DNA of 64,000 nucleotides from Lysobacterales bacterium (lineage in GTDB: Bacteria > Pseudomonadota > Gammaproteobacteria > Xanthomonadales > Ahniellaceae): positions 49,000 to 112,999 of the forward strand of contig JACPFU010000019.1 of NCBI GenBank assembly GCA_016182785.1, given 5' to 3'. The translations under genes were made by a program, and so were the position numbers. This document shows, piece by piece, positions 7,773 through 16,173 of this stretch. The first letter of the stretch is position 1, and each line of letters begins with the position of its first letter. Under the pieces are notes generated by a model. It was not told the origin of the DNA. It saw nothing but the letters and a program-made list of their open reading frames with translations, and ran no database searches.

Positions 7773-10478
7773 ATGGACGACGCGCAGCAACACACCGAAC
7801 GCATGCAACGCGCGCTTGGCATCGTCTGTGCGGCACTCGATCGACCCGAGGACGAACGCGAGCAGTGGGCGATCACGCAATGCGCGGCCGACGCAGCGCT
7901 CGCCGACGAGGTGAAGTCCCTGCTCGTGGCCGATCGGGCGACGCTGTGGACCGAGCGCGCAGCCGGCGACGCGCTCGCAGACCCGCTGCTCGGCCAACTC
8001 GTCGATCGCTACCTGATCCGCGCCCGGCTCGGCGCCGGCGGCATGGGCACGGTGTATCGCGCCGAGGCGCAGGGCGACCTCGCGTTGCCGGCGGTGGCGC
8101 TGAAGGTGATCAAGCGCGGCATGGACAGCGAGGAGATCGTCGCCCGCTTCCTGCGCGAGCGCGACATCCTCGCGCGCCTGGAGCACCCGCACATCGCGCG
8201 CCTGCTCGACGGCGGAATGAGTCGCGACGGCCGTCCCTGGTTCGCGATGGAACTGGTCGACGGCGAGCCCCTGCTCGAGTACTGCGATCGCCACGCGCTC
8301 GGCATCGATGCGCGCATCGGGCTGCTGCTGCAGGTCTGCGACGCGGTCGAGTATGCGCATCGCAGCCTGGTCGTGCACCGCGACCTGAAGCCGGGCAATG
8401 TGCTGGTCGATCATCAGGGCCAGGTCAAGCTGCTCGACTTCGGTATCGCCAAGCTGCTCGGCAGCGACGGTGACCACGCCACGCGCAGTGCCGCCGCCGC
8501 GATGATGACGCCGGACTACGCGGCGCCCGAGCAATTCGACCGCGGCGTGATCACCACGCAGACCGATGTCTACCAGCTCGGCGTGCTGCTGACCGAGTTG
8601 CTCGGCGGGCGCAAGCCGACGCGCATCCAGGTCGAACCGCACGCACCCCGGCCCCGGCTGGACGCGCCGTTTCGCGCTGCCGGCGCCGCACGCGATCCAA
8701 CCTTGCAGCAGATCGCCGCGTGCCGCGGCCTGCAGGTGCCGGCGCTGGCGCGGCGGCTGGTGGGCGATCTGGACCGCATCAGCCGGCGTGCCATTGCAGC
8801 GGCGCCGGAGCAGCGCTACGCCAGCGTCGGCGCGCTCGCCGAAGACCTGCGCCGACACCTGCGCGGCGAGCCGGTCATGGCGATGGATGATCGCTTCAGC
8901 TACCGGCTGGGCAAGTTCCTGCGCAGGCACCGCCTTGCGGTCGGCGCCGGCGCGGCCATCCTGCTGTCGCTCGCGCTCGGCCTGACGGCCGCGCTGCGCG
9001 AGAACGCGCGCTCGCGCCAGGCCGAGGCGCAGACCGAAACCACGCTGGCACTGCTCGAAGACGTGTTCCTCGGCGCCAATCCCTACGCCGCCCGGGCCGG
9101 CGATACGCGCGCCAGCGACCTGCTCGACGGCGCTCGCGAGCGCTTGAATCGGTCCACCGATCTGGCACCGGCGCTGGCGACGCGGCTGTGGGCGAAGATC
9201 GCCTCGTCCTACGTCTCGCTCGAGAACCGCGCTGCCGCGGAAGCCGCGCTGCAACAGGTGCTGGCACACGGCGAACGCGCCCTCGCCTGCCGCGGCGCGG
9301 CCTGCGTCGGACCCGCGGCCGAAGCCACGCGCGCCACCATGGCCGCCGCCCGCGCACGCCTCGCCCACTACGCTGCGGCCCACGACCACGACGCCAGCGC
9401 ACGCGTCGATCTGGAGCGCGCGATCGGCGAGATGAACTTGCTCGGCGCGGGTGCCGATGTCGAACTGGCCGAGGCACTGCAGCTGTTGAACGACCTCGAC
9501 TTCGGCCAGGGCGACTACGCGCAGATCGACGCACGCAGCCAGCAGGCGGTCGAGCTGCTGCAGCGGGCACGCGGCGCCAACCATGCCGACACGATCATGG
9601 CGATCGGCAACCGCGCTTCGCTGCTGCGCGCAAGCGGACAAGCCGAGGCCGCGCTGGCGCCGGCGCGCGAAGCCAATGATCGGCTGACCGCGCTCGGCAC
9701 CGACGCGCCGGCTGCCGTCGCGCTCTACGTCGAGCAGCAATTGGCCGGAGCGTTGTCGGACGCCGGCCAACCCGCAGCCGCCGAACCGCTGCTGCGCCGG
9801 GCGCTCACGCGCGCGCAGGAGCTGCGCGGTGACGACAGCGGACTGGCGAGCGGACTGGCGTGGGAACTGGCGGGTGCGCACAGCGAGCTCGGGCGCTTCC
9901 CGGAAGCGGTCGTGGAGTACCGCGACCTGCTGCAGCGCATGCCCGATCCGCGATCGGCCAACGTCGCCGCCATCCACAATTCGCTCGGCAGCGCGCTGCT
10001 GGCCGAGGGCGACGCCGATGCCGCGGCCGACTCGTTCCTGCTGGCACGCGGCATCCTGTGCGCTGCCGACGCGCGCATTCCGCCCTGCCTGGTGCTGAGC
10101 CTGAACCACTGCGACGCCGAGCTTTCGCGCAGTGCCCGACCCGCATGCCTGGCCGCGCTCGAAGCCGACGCGCAAGCCGCCGGCGGCGCAATCGCCCGCC
10201 GCCACTCGATGCTGCTTGCGCGCGCCGCGCTGCGGGCCGCGGACCCGACGCGCGCCGAAGCGTTGCTGGCCCAGGCGCAATCGCAGGACCCGGACACGAC
10301 GCGTGATCCGATCCTGCGCGGGCAGGTGCTGCGCCTGCAGGCCGAGATCGCCAGCGCCCGTGGCCAGCCCGGGCAGGCGCTGCGGCTCAACCAGGAAGCC
10401 GTGCTCGCGTTTCGCGAACGCTGGACTGCAGAGCCTGCGGCGCTGCGCGCTGCACTCGCGGGCAGCGGGGAACGCTGA
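7773..10478 (+). CDS. transmembrane Ser/Thr protein kinase with TPR-like C-terminal region
   Basis: A 901-residue Hanks-type kinase. The glycine loop LGAGGMGTVYRA is at 86-97, the catalytic lysine at 111, HRDLKPGN with catalytic Asp at 202-209, DFG at 222-224 and APE at 251-253, so it looks active. A helical N-terminal segment (1-75) precedes the kinase and resembles the leader found in kinases paired with TIGR02999 sigma factors. One transmembrane helix (about 388-408) places the C-terminal 490 residues outside the cytoplasm. That part is alanine-rich and helical, with TPR-like repeats. The module order sigma factor, secreted protein, kinase suggests that this kinase controls the sigma factor at 4569-5144. 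Start MDDAQQ is preferred over upstream Mets in unlikely sequence. Confidence 0.92.
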   Translation: MDDAQQHTERMQRALGIVCAALDRPEDEREQWAITQCAADAALADEVKSLLVADRATLWTERAAGDALADPLLGQLVDRYLIRARLGAGGMGTVYRAEAQGDLALPAVALKVIKRGMDSEEIVARFLRERDILARLEHPHIARLLDGGMSRDGRPWFAMELVDGEPLLEYCDRHALGIDARIGLLLQVCDAVEYAHRSLVVHRDLKPGNVLVDHQGQVKLLDFGIAKLLGSDGDHATRSAAAAMMTPDYAAPEQFDRGVITTQTDVYQLGVLLTELLGGRKPTRIQVEPHAPRPRLDAPFRAAGAARDPTLQQIAACRGLQVPALARRLVGDLDRISRRAIAAAPEQRYASVGALAEDLRRHLRGEPVMAMDDRFSYRLGKFLRRHRLAVGAGAAILLSLALGLTAALRENARSRQAEAQTETTLALLEDVFLGANPYAARAGDTRASDLLDGARERLNRSTDLAPALATRLWAKIASSYVSLENRAAAEAALQQVLAHGERALACRGAACVGPAAEATRATMAAARARLAHYAAAHDHDASARVDLERAIGEMNLLGAGADVELAEALQLLNDLDFGQGDYAQIDARSQQAVELLQRARGANHADTIMAIGNRASLLRASGQAEAALAPAREANDRLTALGTDAPAAVALYVEQQLAGALSDAGQPAAAEPLLRRALTRAQELRGDDSGLASGLAWELAGAHSELGRFPEAVVEYRDLLQRMPDPRSANVAAIHNSLGSALLAEGDADAAADSFLLARGILCAADARIPPCLVLSLNHCDAELSRSARPACLAALEADAQAAGGAIARRHSMLLARAALRAADPTRAEALLAQAQSQDPDTTRDPILRGQVLRLQAEIASARGQPGQALRLNQEAVLAFRERWTAEPAALRAALAGSGER

Positions 10479-10529
10479 GGCCGCGACGAGGCACCCCCTT
10501 GCGAGTGCGAAGCGGAGGGCGCGCTGCGC

Positions 10530-11237
10530 CTATCCGGCGAGTGCGCGCACCGCAGCGGCAATGCCGGCGGCGTCGGCAACCTCGCGCAGGCGCGGCGAAG
10601 CGGGCAACGGTTGCCCGGACTCCATCGCCCAAAGCACGTGATACGGCACGTAGACCGCGCTGCCCCCGAGTTCGAGCACCGGTTCGATGTCGGACTTGGG
10701 CGAGTTGCCGATCATCAGGAATTGCGCCGGCGCGATGCCGACCTCGTCGAGCACGCGCCGGTAAGTCGGCACGTCCTTCTCGCTGACGATCTCGATGCGA
10801 TGGAACCATTCGCTCAGCCCGGACTTCGCGATCTTCGCCTCCTGGTGGAACAGGTCGCCCTTGGTGATCAGCAGCAAGGTGAAATCGCGCGCCACCGCGG
10901 CCACCGCCTCGCGGATGCCGGGCAGCAATTCGACCGGATGCTCGAGCACGGCGACACCGAGATCGACGACACGCTGGATGTCGGTGGCGCTGATGCGCGC
11001 CGCGGTCATCGCGATCGCGGCCTCGACCATCGACAGCGTCATGCCCTTGGCGCCATAGCCGAAGCGCTTGATGTTGCGGCGCTCGACCTCAAGCAGCCGC
11101 GCATGCACGTTGGCATCGGCGACATCGATGTACGCCGCGAGCAGTTGTTCGTAGGCCGCCTGCGCGTCGCGATAGTGCCCCTCGCTATGCCACAGCGTGT
11201 CGTCGGCGTCGAAGGCGACGTGGGTGATCGTGCTCAT
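10530..11237 (-). CDS. HAD-superfamily hydrolase
   Basis: A 235-residue haloacid-dehalogenase-like hydrolase. Motif I is FDADDTLW with nucleophile Asp10 and general acid Asp12. Motif II is LLITKGD (about 120-126), a lysine lies in motif III, and motif IV is MIGNSPKSD. The helical cap between motifs I and II is the C1 type seen in YjjG-like nucleotidases and phosphoglycolate-type phosphatases. The substrate is unknown. It converges with the kinase gene, whose stop is about 50 bp away, and has the VapBC-like pair upstream on the same strand. Confidence 0.85.
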   Translation of the reverse strand: MSTITHVAFDADDTLWHSEGHYRDAQAAYEQLLAAYIDVADANVHARLLEVERRNIKRFGYGAKGMTLSMVEAAIAMTAARISATDIQRVVDLGVAVLEHPVELLPGIREAVAAVARDFTLLLITKGDLFHQEAKIAKSGLSEWFHRIEIVSEKDVPTYRRVLDEVGIAPAQFLMIGNSPKSDIEPVLELGGSAVYVPYHVLWAMESGQPLPASPRLREVADAAGIAAAVRALAG

Positions 11238-11255
11238 GGGAGACTCGTCCGGGTT

Positions 11256-11681
11256 CTAGTCGTCCAGCGGGTTGCGCACCCGCAGTGTCGTGAACAGCGA
11301 AAAATCGCGGTCGGCACTCCACAGTTCGGCGACGCCGTGCGCGATGCAGATGGCAGCAATGCGCGCGTCATGGATTGCGCCGCCGACGAGCCGGGTCCCG
11401 ACCAGGGACTCCAGCACGTCCAGGTGATGCGGCGCTTCGTGCAGCCACCGCAGGGATGGTGCCTGCGACAGGGCACGCAGGAACGCGAACGCCTGTCTGG
11501 GCGTCGATGCCGGCCGATACGCCCGCGTGACCACGGCGAAGAACTCGTGGGCACAGGGCCAGGGCACCGCGAAGGTTCGGCCGCTCTCGGCCAGCGACTC
11601 GATCGCCCCACGCGCGCGGCCGTGGTGCGGAGAATCCGAGCGCGCGGCGTATACCAGCACGTTGGTATCGAGCGCGATCAT
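11256..11681 (-). CDS. PIN-domain toxin, VapC-like
   Basis: A 141-residue PIN-fold ribonuclease. Conserved metal-binding acids are visible: Asp5 in ALDTNVLVY, Glu46 in AHEFF, Asp105 in IHDARIAA and Asp124/126 in WSADRDF. Proteins of this family cleave tRNA or rRNA when released from their antitoxin. The ATG overlaps the upstream antitoxin stop by 4 nt. The length is typical and all acidic residues are intact, so the toxin should be functional. Confidence 0.9.
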   Translation of the reverse strand: MIALDTNVLVYAARSDSPHHGRARGAIESLAESGRTFAVPWPCAHEFFAVVTRAYRPASTPRQAFAFLRALSQAPSLRWLHEAPHHLDVLESLVGTRLVGGAIHDARIAAICIAHGVAELWSADRDFSLFTTLRVRNPLDD

Positions 11682-11950
11682 TCGCGCGAAGCATCATCGG
11701 CGACCTGATCGATGGCGCCGCTGGCGGCCAAGGCGAGCACCTGGCGCATGCCGAGCTTGCGCGCCTTCGGCGTCAGCCCCTGACCATGCACGACCGGGAG
11801 CTTCAGCCGAAACGGTGCGCGCGTGCCGCGCCGCTCGACCGCGAGGTTCAGCCCTTCCTCGACCAGTTCGCGCAACGTGACCGCGTCCTTGCGCTGAACC
11901 GCGCGTACACGCCGCAGGGTCGCTTCCGAGATTTCCACGGTAGTTTTCAT
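11678..11950 (-). CDS. antitoxin, VapB-like (ribbon-helix-helix N-terminus)
   Basis: A 90-residue protein beginning MKTTVEISEATLRRV, a typical ribbon-helix-helix strand and first helix, followed by TLRELVEEGLNLAVERR. The remaining 45 residues would wrap the PIN toxin encoded immediately downstream. A 9-bp palindrome starts 4 nt upstream of its ATG, consistent with autorepression. Confidence 0.85.
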   Translation of the reverse strand: MKTTVEISEATLRRVRAVQRKDAVTLRELVEEGLNLAVERRGTRAPFRLKLPVVHGQGLTPKARKLGMRQVLALAASGAIDQVADDASRE

Positions 11951-11953
11951 GGT

Positions 11954-11979
11954 CGGGTCACCACGATATGGGTGACCCG
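11954..11979 (-). promoter_or_regulatory. palindromic operator candidate of the VapBC-like pair
   Basis: CGGGTCACC and its exact inverse complement GGTGACCCG are separated by 8 nt (ACGATATG). The palindrome lies directly in front of the antitoxin start. The position and perfect symmetry fit a binding site for the dimeric ribbon-helix-helix antitoxin or the toxin-antitoxin complex. Confidence 0.55.
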
Positions 11980-12000
11980 TATCGTAGCAGCGCCCGGCGG

Positions 12001-14280
12001 TCAGGCCTGCACCAGCTGCAACGCCGCTTCGAGCACGGTCGCGTCGGTCGGCAGGATCAGGTTCGCGGCGGCGGCGAGCGGCGTGTAGGTGTCGTCGCCG
12101 ACGACACGCACCAGCGGCTTGGCGCCGTGCCCGCCTTCGACGATCGCGGTGATCACGCCTTCGCCGATGCCGGCGCTGCGGCGGCCTTCGTCCAGCACCA
12201 GGATGCGATCGCAGTCACCGGCGTGTTTGGCGATGGCGGTCGCGTTCAGCGGCTGCAGCCAGCGCAGGTCGACGACGCGGGTCTGCTTGCCGGTCTGCGC
12301 CGCGACCGCCCTGGCGGTACGCAACGCAAACGGCACGCCGTTGCCGAAGGTGACGATCAGCAGGTCCTTCGCGTCTTCGTGGTAGACGCGCTCGGCACCG
12401 AATTCGAGCGCATGGTCGAGCGCCGGATACGGGAACGACCACTGCGCATCTCCGGCCTCGTACAAGTCCTTGGTCATGTACAGCGCGATCGGTTCGAGGA
12501 AGGCGCAGACGCGACCATCGACCTTGGCCATCGCGGCGAGCGTGCGCAGCATCATCGCGGCGTCGTCGCCACGGCTCGGGCAGCCGACGACCAGGCTCGG
12601 AATGTCGCGCAACGCGGTGACCGAGTTGTCGTTGTGGAAGTGGCCGCCGAAGCCACGCTGGTAACCGAGGCCGGCGACGCGCATCACCATCGGATTGCGG
12701 TACTGGTCGTTGCTGAAGAACTGCAACGAGCACGCCTCGCCACGGATCTGGTCGCAGGCGTTGTGGAAATACGCCAGGTACTGGATCTCCGGGAACGGCA
12801 GCATGCCCATGTTCGCGAAGCCCTGGGCCAGCCCGAGAATCGTGGTCTCATCGAGCAGGGTGTTGAACACGCGGTTGCTCTTGAACGCCTTGTGCAGGCC
12901 CTTGGTCACCGTGTACACGCCGCCCTTGGCCGCGACGTCCTCGCCGAACAGCAGGGTCTCGGGATACTTGATGAACAGGTCGTGCAGCGCCTGGTTGATC
13001 TGGATCGCCAGATGCTTCGGCGGCTGGTTCTCGGGCAACTGCTTCTCGGAACCGAACACCGCGATGCGCTGTTCCGGCGTCGGCGCACGGGCCGCTTCGG
13101 CACGCACCTTTTCCGCCGAATACGGCGCCAGCGGCCGCATCACTTCTTCCTTGCTGAGCAGCTTCGGCGTCTGGTCGGCATGTGCGGCGGCGGCCATGCA
13201 CTTGCCGCGGATCGCCTCGTATTGCGCCAGCAGTTCGTCCTTGCTCATCAGGCCCGATGCGAGCGAGATCTCGGCCGAACGCAGCAGCGGATCGCTGGCT
13301 TCGACCCGCAGCAGCTCCTCGATCGGACGGTATTCGATCTCGAAGTCGGTACCGGCATGGCCGAGGATGCGCGTGGTGCGCAGATGCAGGAAGGTCGGGC
13401 GGCGCGTGCTGCGGCAATGCAGGATCGCGGCCGCGACCTGCTCGTAGCCTTCGGCGATGTCGAGACCGTTGGCATAGAAGTAGTCGAGGTCATGACGATC
13501 GCGGAAGGCATTGCCGATCCAGCCGCCCGGGGTCTTGGTCGAGATGCCGATGCCGTTGTCCTCGCACACGAACAGCACCGGCGCCGGCAAGTGCTGGTAC
13601 GCGGTCCACTGCGCGGTGTTGAACGCGCACTGCGCCGTCGCGTGGTTGCTGGAGGCATCGCCGAACGAACAGATCGCGATCGAGTCCTCCGGGATCGGCA
13701 GGATGTGGCCGATGCGTTTCGCGGTCTCGATCGCGATCGCGGTGCCGAGCGCCTTCGGCAGGTGCGAGGCGATCGTCGAGGTCTGCGGCAATACCCACAG
13801 CGGCTTGCTGCCCCAGACCTTGTGGCGCCCGCCCGAGGCCGGATCGTCCTTGCTGGCGGCGAAGCTCAGCGCCGAGTCCAGGATCGGGTCCATGCCCGGC
13901 AGCTTGCGGAAACGCTCGGCCATGAAGCCGCCGGAGCGGTAGTGCAGGAACGCGGGGTCGGTATGGCGCGTCAGCCGCGCCACCATCGCATTGCCTTCAT
14001 GGCCGGAGGAACCGATCGTGTAGTAGACCTTGTTCTGCACGCGCAACACGCGCGCCATCAGGTCCAGATGACGGCTGATCAGCTGCGACTCGAACAGCTT
14101 CAGGAAATCCTCGGCGGTGCACAGGCTGCCCGGCAGCACGGCATCGCCGGCACCCGGTTTCGCCGCCACCGGCCCGGCGTAGCTGCGCACGAACTCGACG
14201 AAGTTCTCGTCGCAGACCTTGGCGCGGTTGACATCTTTCAGGCGGGCGGGAATCGGGTTCGGAATCTGGATCGCGGACAT
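12001..14280 (-). CDS. fused alpha/beta E1 component of a 2-oxoacid (branched-chain type) dehydrogenase
   Basis: A 759-residue thiamine-diphosphate enzyme in which the alpha subunit (about 1-400) and beta subunit (about 421-759) of a heterotetrameric E1 are joined. The TPP/Mg motif runs from GDAS (207-210) to EDN (240-242). The beta part begins with LAIQINQALHDLF and has LFGEDVAAKGGVYTVTKGL. The reaction is oxidative decarboxylation of a 2-oxoacid with transfer of the acyl group to the lipoyl domain of an E2. Similar fused E1 proteins are known in Xanthomonadales. No E2 or E3 gene is nearby, so substrate (branched-chain 2-oxoacids most likely) and partners are inferred. The start at 14280 gives MSAIQIPN; an upstream ATG would overlap the divergent gene's control region. 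Confidence 0.88.
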   Translation of the reverse strand: MSAIQIPNPIPARLKDVNRAKVCDENFVEFVRSYAGPVAAKPGAGDAVLPGSLCTAEDFLKLFESQLISRHLDLMARVLRVQNKVYYTIGSSGHEGNAMVARLTRHTDPAFLHYRSGGFMAERFRKLPGMDPILDSALSFAASKDDPASGGRHKVWGSKPLWVLPQTSTIASHLPKALGTAIAIETAKRIGHILPIPEDSIAICSFGDASSNHATAQCAFNTAQWTAYQHLPAPVLFVCEDNGIGISTKTPGGWIGNAFRDRHDLDYFYANGLDIAEGYEQVAAAILHCRSTRRPTFLHLRTTRILGHAGTDFEIEYRPIEELLRVEASDPLLRSAEISLASGLMSKDELLAQYEAIRGKCMAAAAHADQTPKLLSKEEVMRPLAPYSAEKVRAEAARAPTPEQRIAVFGSEKQLPENQPPKHLAIQINQALHDLFIKYPETLLFGEDVAAKGGVYTVTKGLHKAFKSNRVFNTLLDETTILGLAQGFANMGMLPFPEIQYLAYFHNACDQIRGEACSLQFFSNDQYRNPMVMRVAGLGYQRGFGGHFHNDNSVTALRDIPSLVVGCPSRGDDAAMMLRTLAAMAKVDGRVCAFLEPIALYMTKDLYEAGDAQWSFPYPALDHALEFGAERVYHEDAKDLLIVTFGNGVPFALRTARAVAAQTGKQTRVVDLRWLQPLNATAIAKHAGDCDRILVLDEGRRSAGIGEGVITAIVEGGHGAKPLVRVVGDDTYTPLAAAANLILPTDATVLEAALQLVQA

Positions 14281-14383
14281 GGCTTGGACGCTTGGAAAAG
14301 AGGCGCATTCTACGGGCTCGTGCGACCCCGGTGCGGGCGGAATTGGGGATGCCACCGCCGTGGCCGGGAGCGGCATCCCGGAC

Positions 14384-14389
14384 TATGCT
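14384..14389 (+). promoter_or_regulatory. candidate -10 box (TATGCT), near-leaderless
   Basis: TATGCT lies 9 nt before the ATG of the unknown gene at 14399, so transcription would start within a few bases of the start codon. No Shine-Dalgarno is seen in between, consistent with a leaderless or very short leader. Confidence 0.3.
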
Positions 14390-14398
14390 CCACGCAAC

Positions 14399-15547
14399 AT
14401 GCCGGCAGCCCCTTCCTACCGACGCGCGGTTCGTCCCCTGTATCCGGAAATCCCGGACACGATCTGCGACTGCGCGCTGCTGCCCGACGACTACCCCGCG
14501 CCGCCCGACGATCTGGTGCATACGCGCCAGATGCACGAGCAGACGCTGGAACTGTCGCTCGATGAAGGCCGCGCCCGCGCCAGCTTCCGCATCGAGATCC
14601 GCCATTGCGAGAACTGCGGCCAATGGTGGTGGGTCGAGCGCAGCAGCCGCGTCGACATCACCTATGCCCGCGACAGCGACCCGCCCGAGGCGATCGGCTC
14701 GGTCCATGTCGAGCTCGGCAGTGCGGTGCGCTGCAGCGGCCGCGAAGAAGCCGATGCGCTGACGCAATGGTGGTGCGACTACCAGAACGCCACCACCCGC
14801 CGCGACCGCCTGGCACAGCAGGGCGACGGTCGCGATGTGCAACGCTGCATCGATCTCGGCAACACCAGCCGGGCCGCGCGGCAGCTGTCCGAGTCGACCG
14901 CGCGCAAGTGCAAGCTCTCGCGCGATGCGCGCTGGCGCCACGACCGCGAATTGCGCCAGTGCATCGACACCCTGGAGCAACACCCGGACGACGCCGACAC
15001 CTGGCAGACGCTGCAGCGCGTGCAGGCTCGCTGTGCGCTTGCGCGCTCGTGGGACGCTGCCATCGAACCGCAGGACTGGACCATCGAGGAATGGTGGACG
15101 CCGGCGCTGGCCGGGGTGCGTCGCCTCGAATTCGAGATCCACGATGTGCGTCGCGCGGCCCGCGGCAAGGCGCTCGGCTCGCCCGAACACCAGTCCCTGC
15201 GCAGCATCGAGGACGCCATCGCCGCCCGCTGGGAAGCGCACTGCGAATGCGTGCTGTGGCCCTCGCCCGGCGTGGCGTTCCACGCCCTGCTCGAACACGC
15301 GAAATTGCTGGAACCGATGGTCGTTCCCGGCGACATGGCTTCGTGGCGTCATCCCGATGCGATCGGCCGGCGCTTGCGCGCGCTGGTGCAGTCCGGCGCG
15401 ATCGAGATCACGCGGCACCTGGCGGTGGCGCCCTGGCTGGCCGCGCGCACCGGACTGCCCGACTCGCACGAATTGCTGCAACGGCGAAACGCCGCGAGCT
15501 ACTGGCTCCCCATCCGACGCGCGCGGCGCGCCGCCGCCAATCGCTGA
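14399..15547 (+). CDS. protein of unknown function with cysteine pairs
   Basis: A 382-residue soluble protein that I do not recognise. Two cysteine pairs lie in the first third: CDC near residue 23 and CENC near 71, followed by GQWWWVERSS. This could form a small zinc or redox site. The middle (about 130-220) is helical, charged and arginine-rich; the last 15 residues are strongly basic. Codon use and GC pattern match the neighbours, so it is probably a genuine gene. Start MPAAPSY is favoured because 60 upstream in-frame residues overlap the divergent E1 gene. It is followed 56 bp later by yaeQ. Confidence 0.65.
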   Translation: MPAAPSYRRAVRPLYPEIPDTICDCALLPDDYPAPPDDLVHTRQMHEQTLELSLDEGRARASFRIEIRHCENCGQWWWVERSSRVDITYARDSDPPEAIGSVHVELGSAVRCSGREEADALTQWWCDYQNATTRRDRLAQQGDGRDVQRCIDLGNTSRAARQLSESTARKCKLSRDARWRHDRELRQCIDTLEQHPDDADTWQTLQRVQARCALARSWDAAIEPQDWTIEEWWTPALAGVRRLEFEIHDVRRAARGKALGSPEHQSLRSIEDAIAARWEAHCECVLWPSPGVAFHALLEHAKLLEPMVVPGDMASWRHPDAIGRRLRALVQSGAIEITRHLAVAPWLAARTGLPDSHELLQRRNAASYWLPIRRARRAAANR

Positions 15548-15557
15548 CACAAGCTGC

Positions 15558-15563
15558 TCTAAT
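15558..15563 (+). promoter_or_regulatory. candidate -10 box (TCTAAT) for yaeQ
   Basis: TCTAAT, five of six matches to TATAAT, lies 40 nt upstream of the yaeQ ATG in the short gap after the preceding stop. No good -35 was recognised. Confidence 0.3.
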
Positions 15564-15603
15564 GCGCGCGCCGCGACGGTCGCGGTGATCGGAAGCGCTG
15601 CGC

Positions 15604-16152
15604 ATGTCTCCCAAGTCCACCGTCTACAAAGTCGAGCTGCAGATCTCCGATCTCGACCGCCACTACTACCAAGAACACAACCTGACCCTGGCCATGCATC
15701 CCTCGGAGACCGAGGCACGGATGATGGTACGGCTGCTCGCATTCGCGATGAACGCCAACGAGCGCCTAAGCTTCGGCCGCGGCCTGAGCACGGAGGACGA
15801 GCCCGACCTCTGGCAACGCGACGACACCGGTGAAATCGACCTGTGGATCGAGACCGGACAGCCGGACGAGGCCAGAATCCGCAAGGCCTGTGGCCGCGCG
15901 CGGCATGTGCTGATCTACACCTACAGCGGCCGCAGCGCGCAGGTGTGGTGGGACAAGGTCGGCTCGGGCCTGAATCGCAGGAACCTGACCGTGATCGACC
16001 TGCCGGGCGAGTCGGTCACCGCCCTCGCCGGCCTCGCTGCACGCACCATGCGGCTGCAGTGCATGATCGAGGACCGGCACGTGCAACTGATGGACAACGA
16101 CGGCTCGGTGTCGATCGATCCGGTGCTCCGCGTCGCCACGCAACTGCGCTGA
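15604..16152 (+). CDS. yaeQ: YaeQ family protein
   Basis: A 182-residue protein matching the YaeQ family along its whole length: N-terminus STVYKVELQISDLDRHYY, then LTLAMHPSETEARMMVRLLAFA, and EIDLWIETGQPDE in the middle. YaeQ has a nuclease-like (PD-(D/E)XK related) fold. It was linked historically to suppression of RfaH loss in enterobacteria, but its molecular role is not established. Cytoplasmic, no signal sequence. It converges with the RCC1-type gene, 21 bp apart. Confidence 0.92.
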   Translation: MSPKSTVYKVELQISDLDRHYYQEHNLTLAMHPSETEARMMVRLLAFAMNANERLSFGRGLSTEDEPDLWQRDDTGEIDLWIETGQPDEARIRKACGRARHVLIYTYSGRSAQVWWDKVGSGLNRRNLTVIDLPGESVTALAGLAARTMRLQCMIEDRHVQLMDNDGSVSIDPVLRVATQLR

Positions 16153-16173
16153 CGCCGCGCACCCGCGTTTCGG

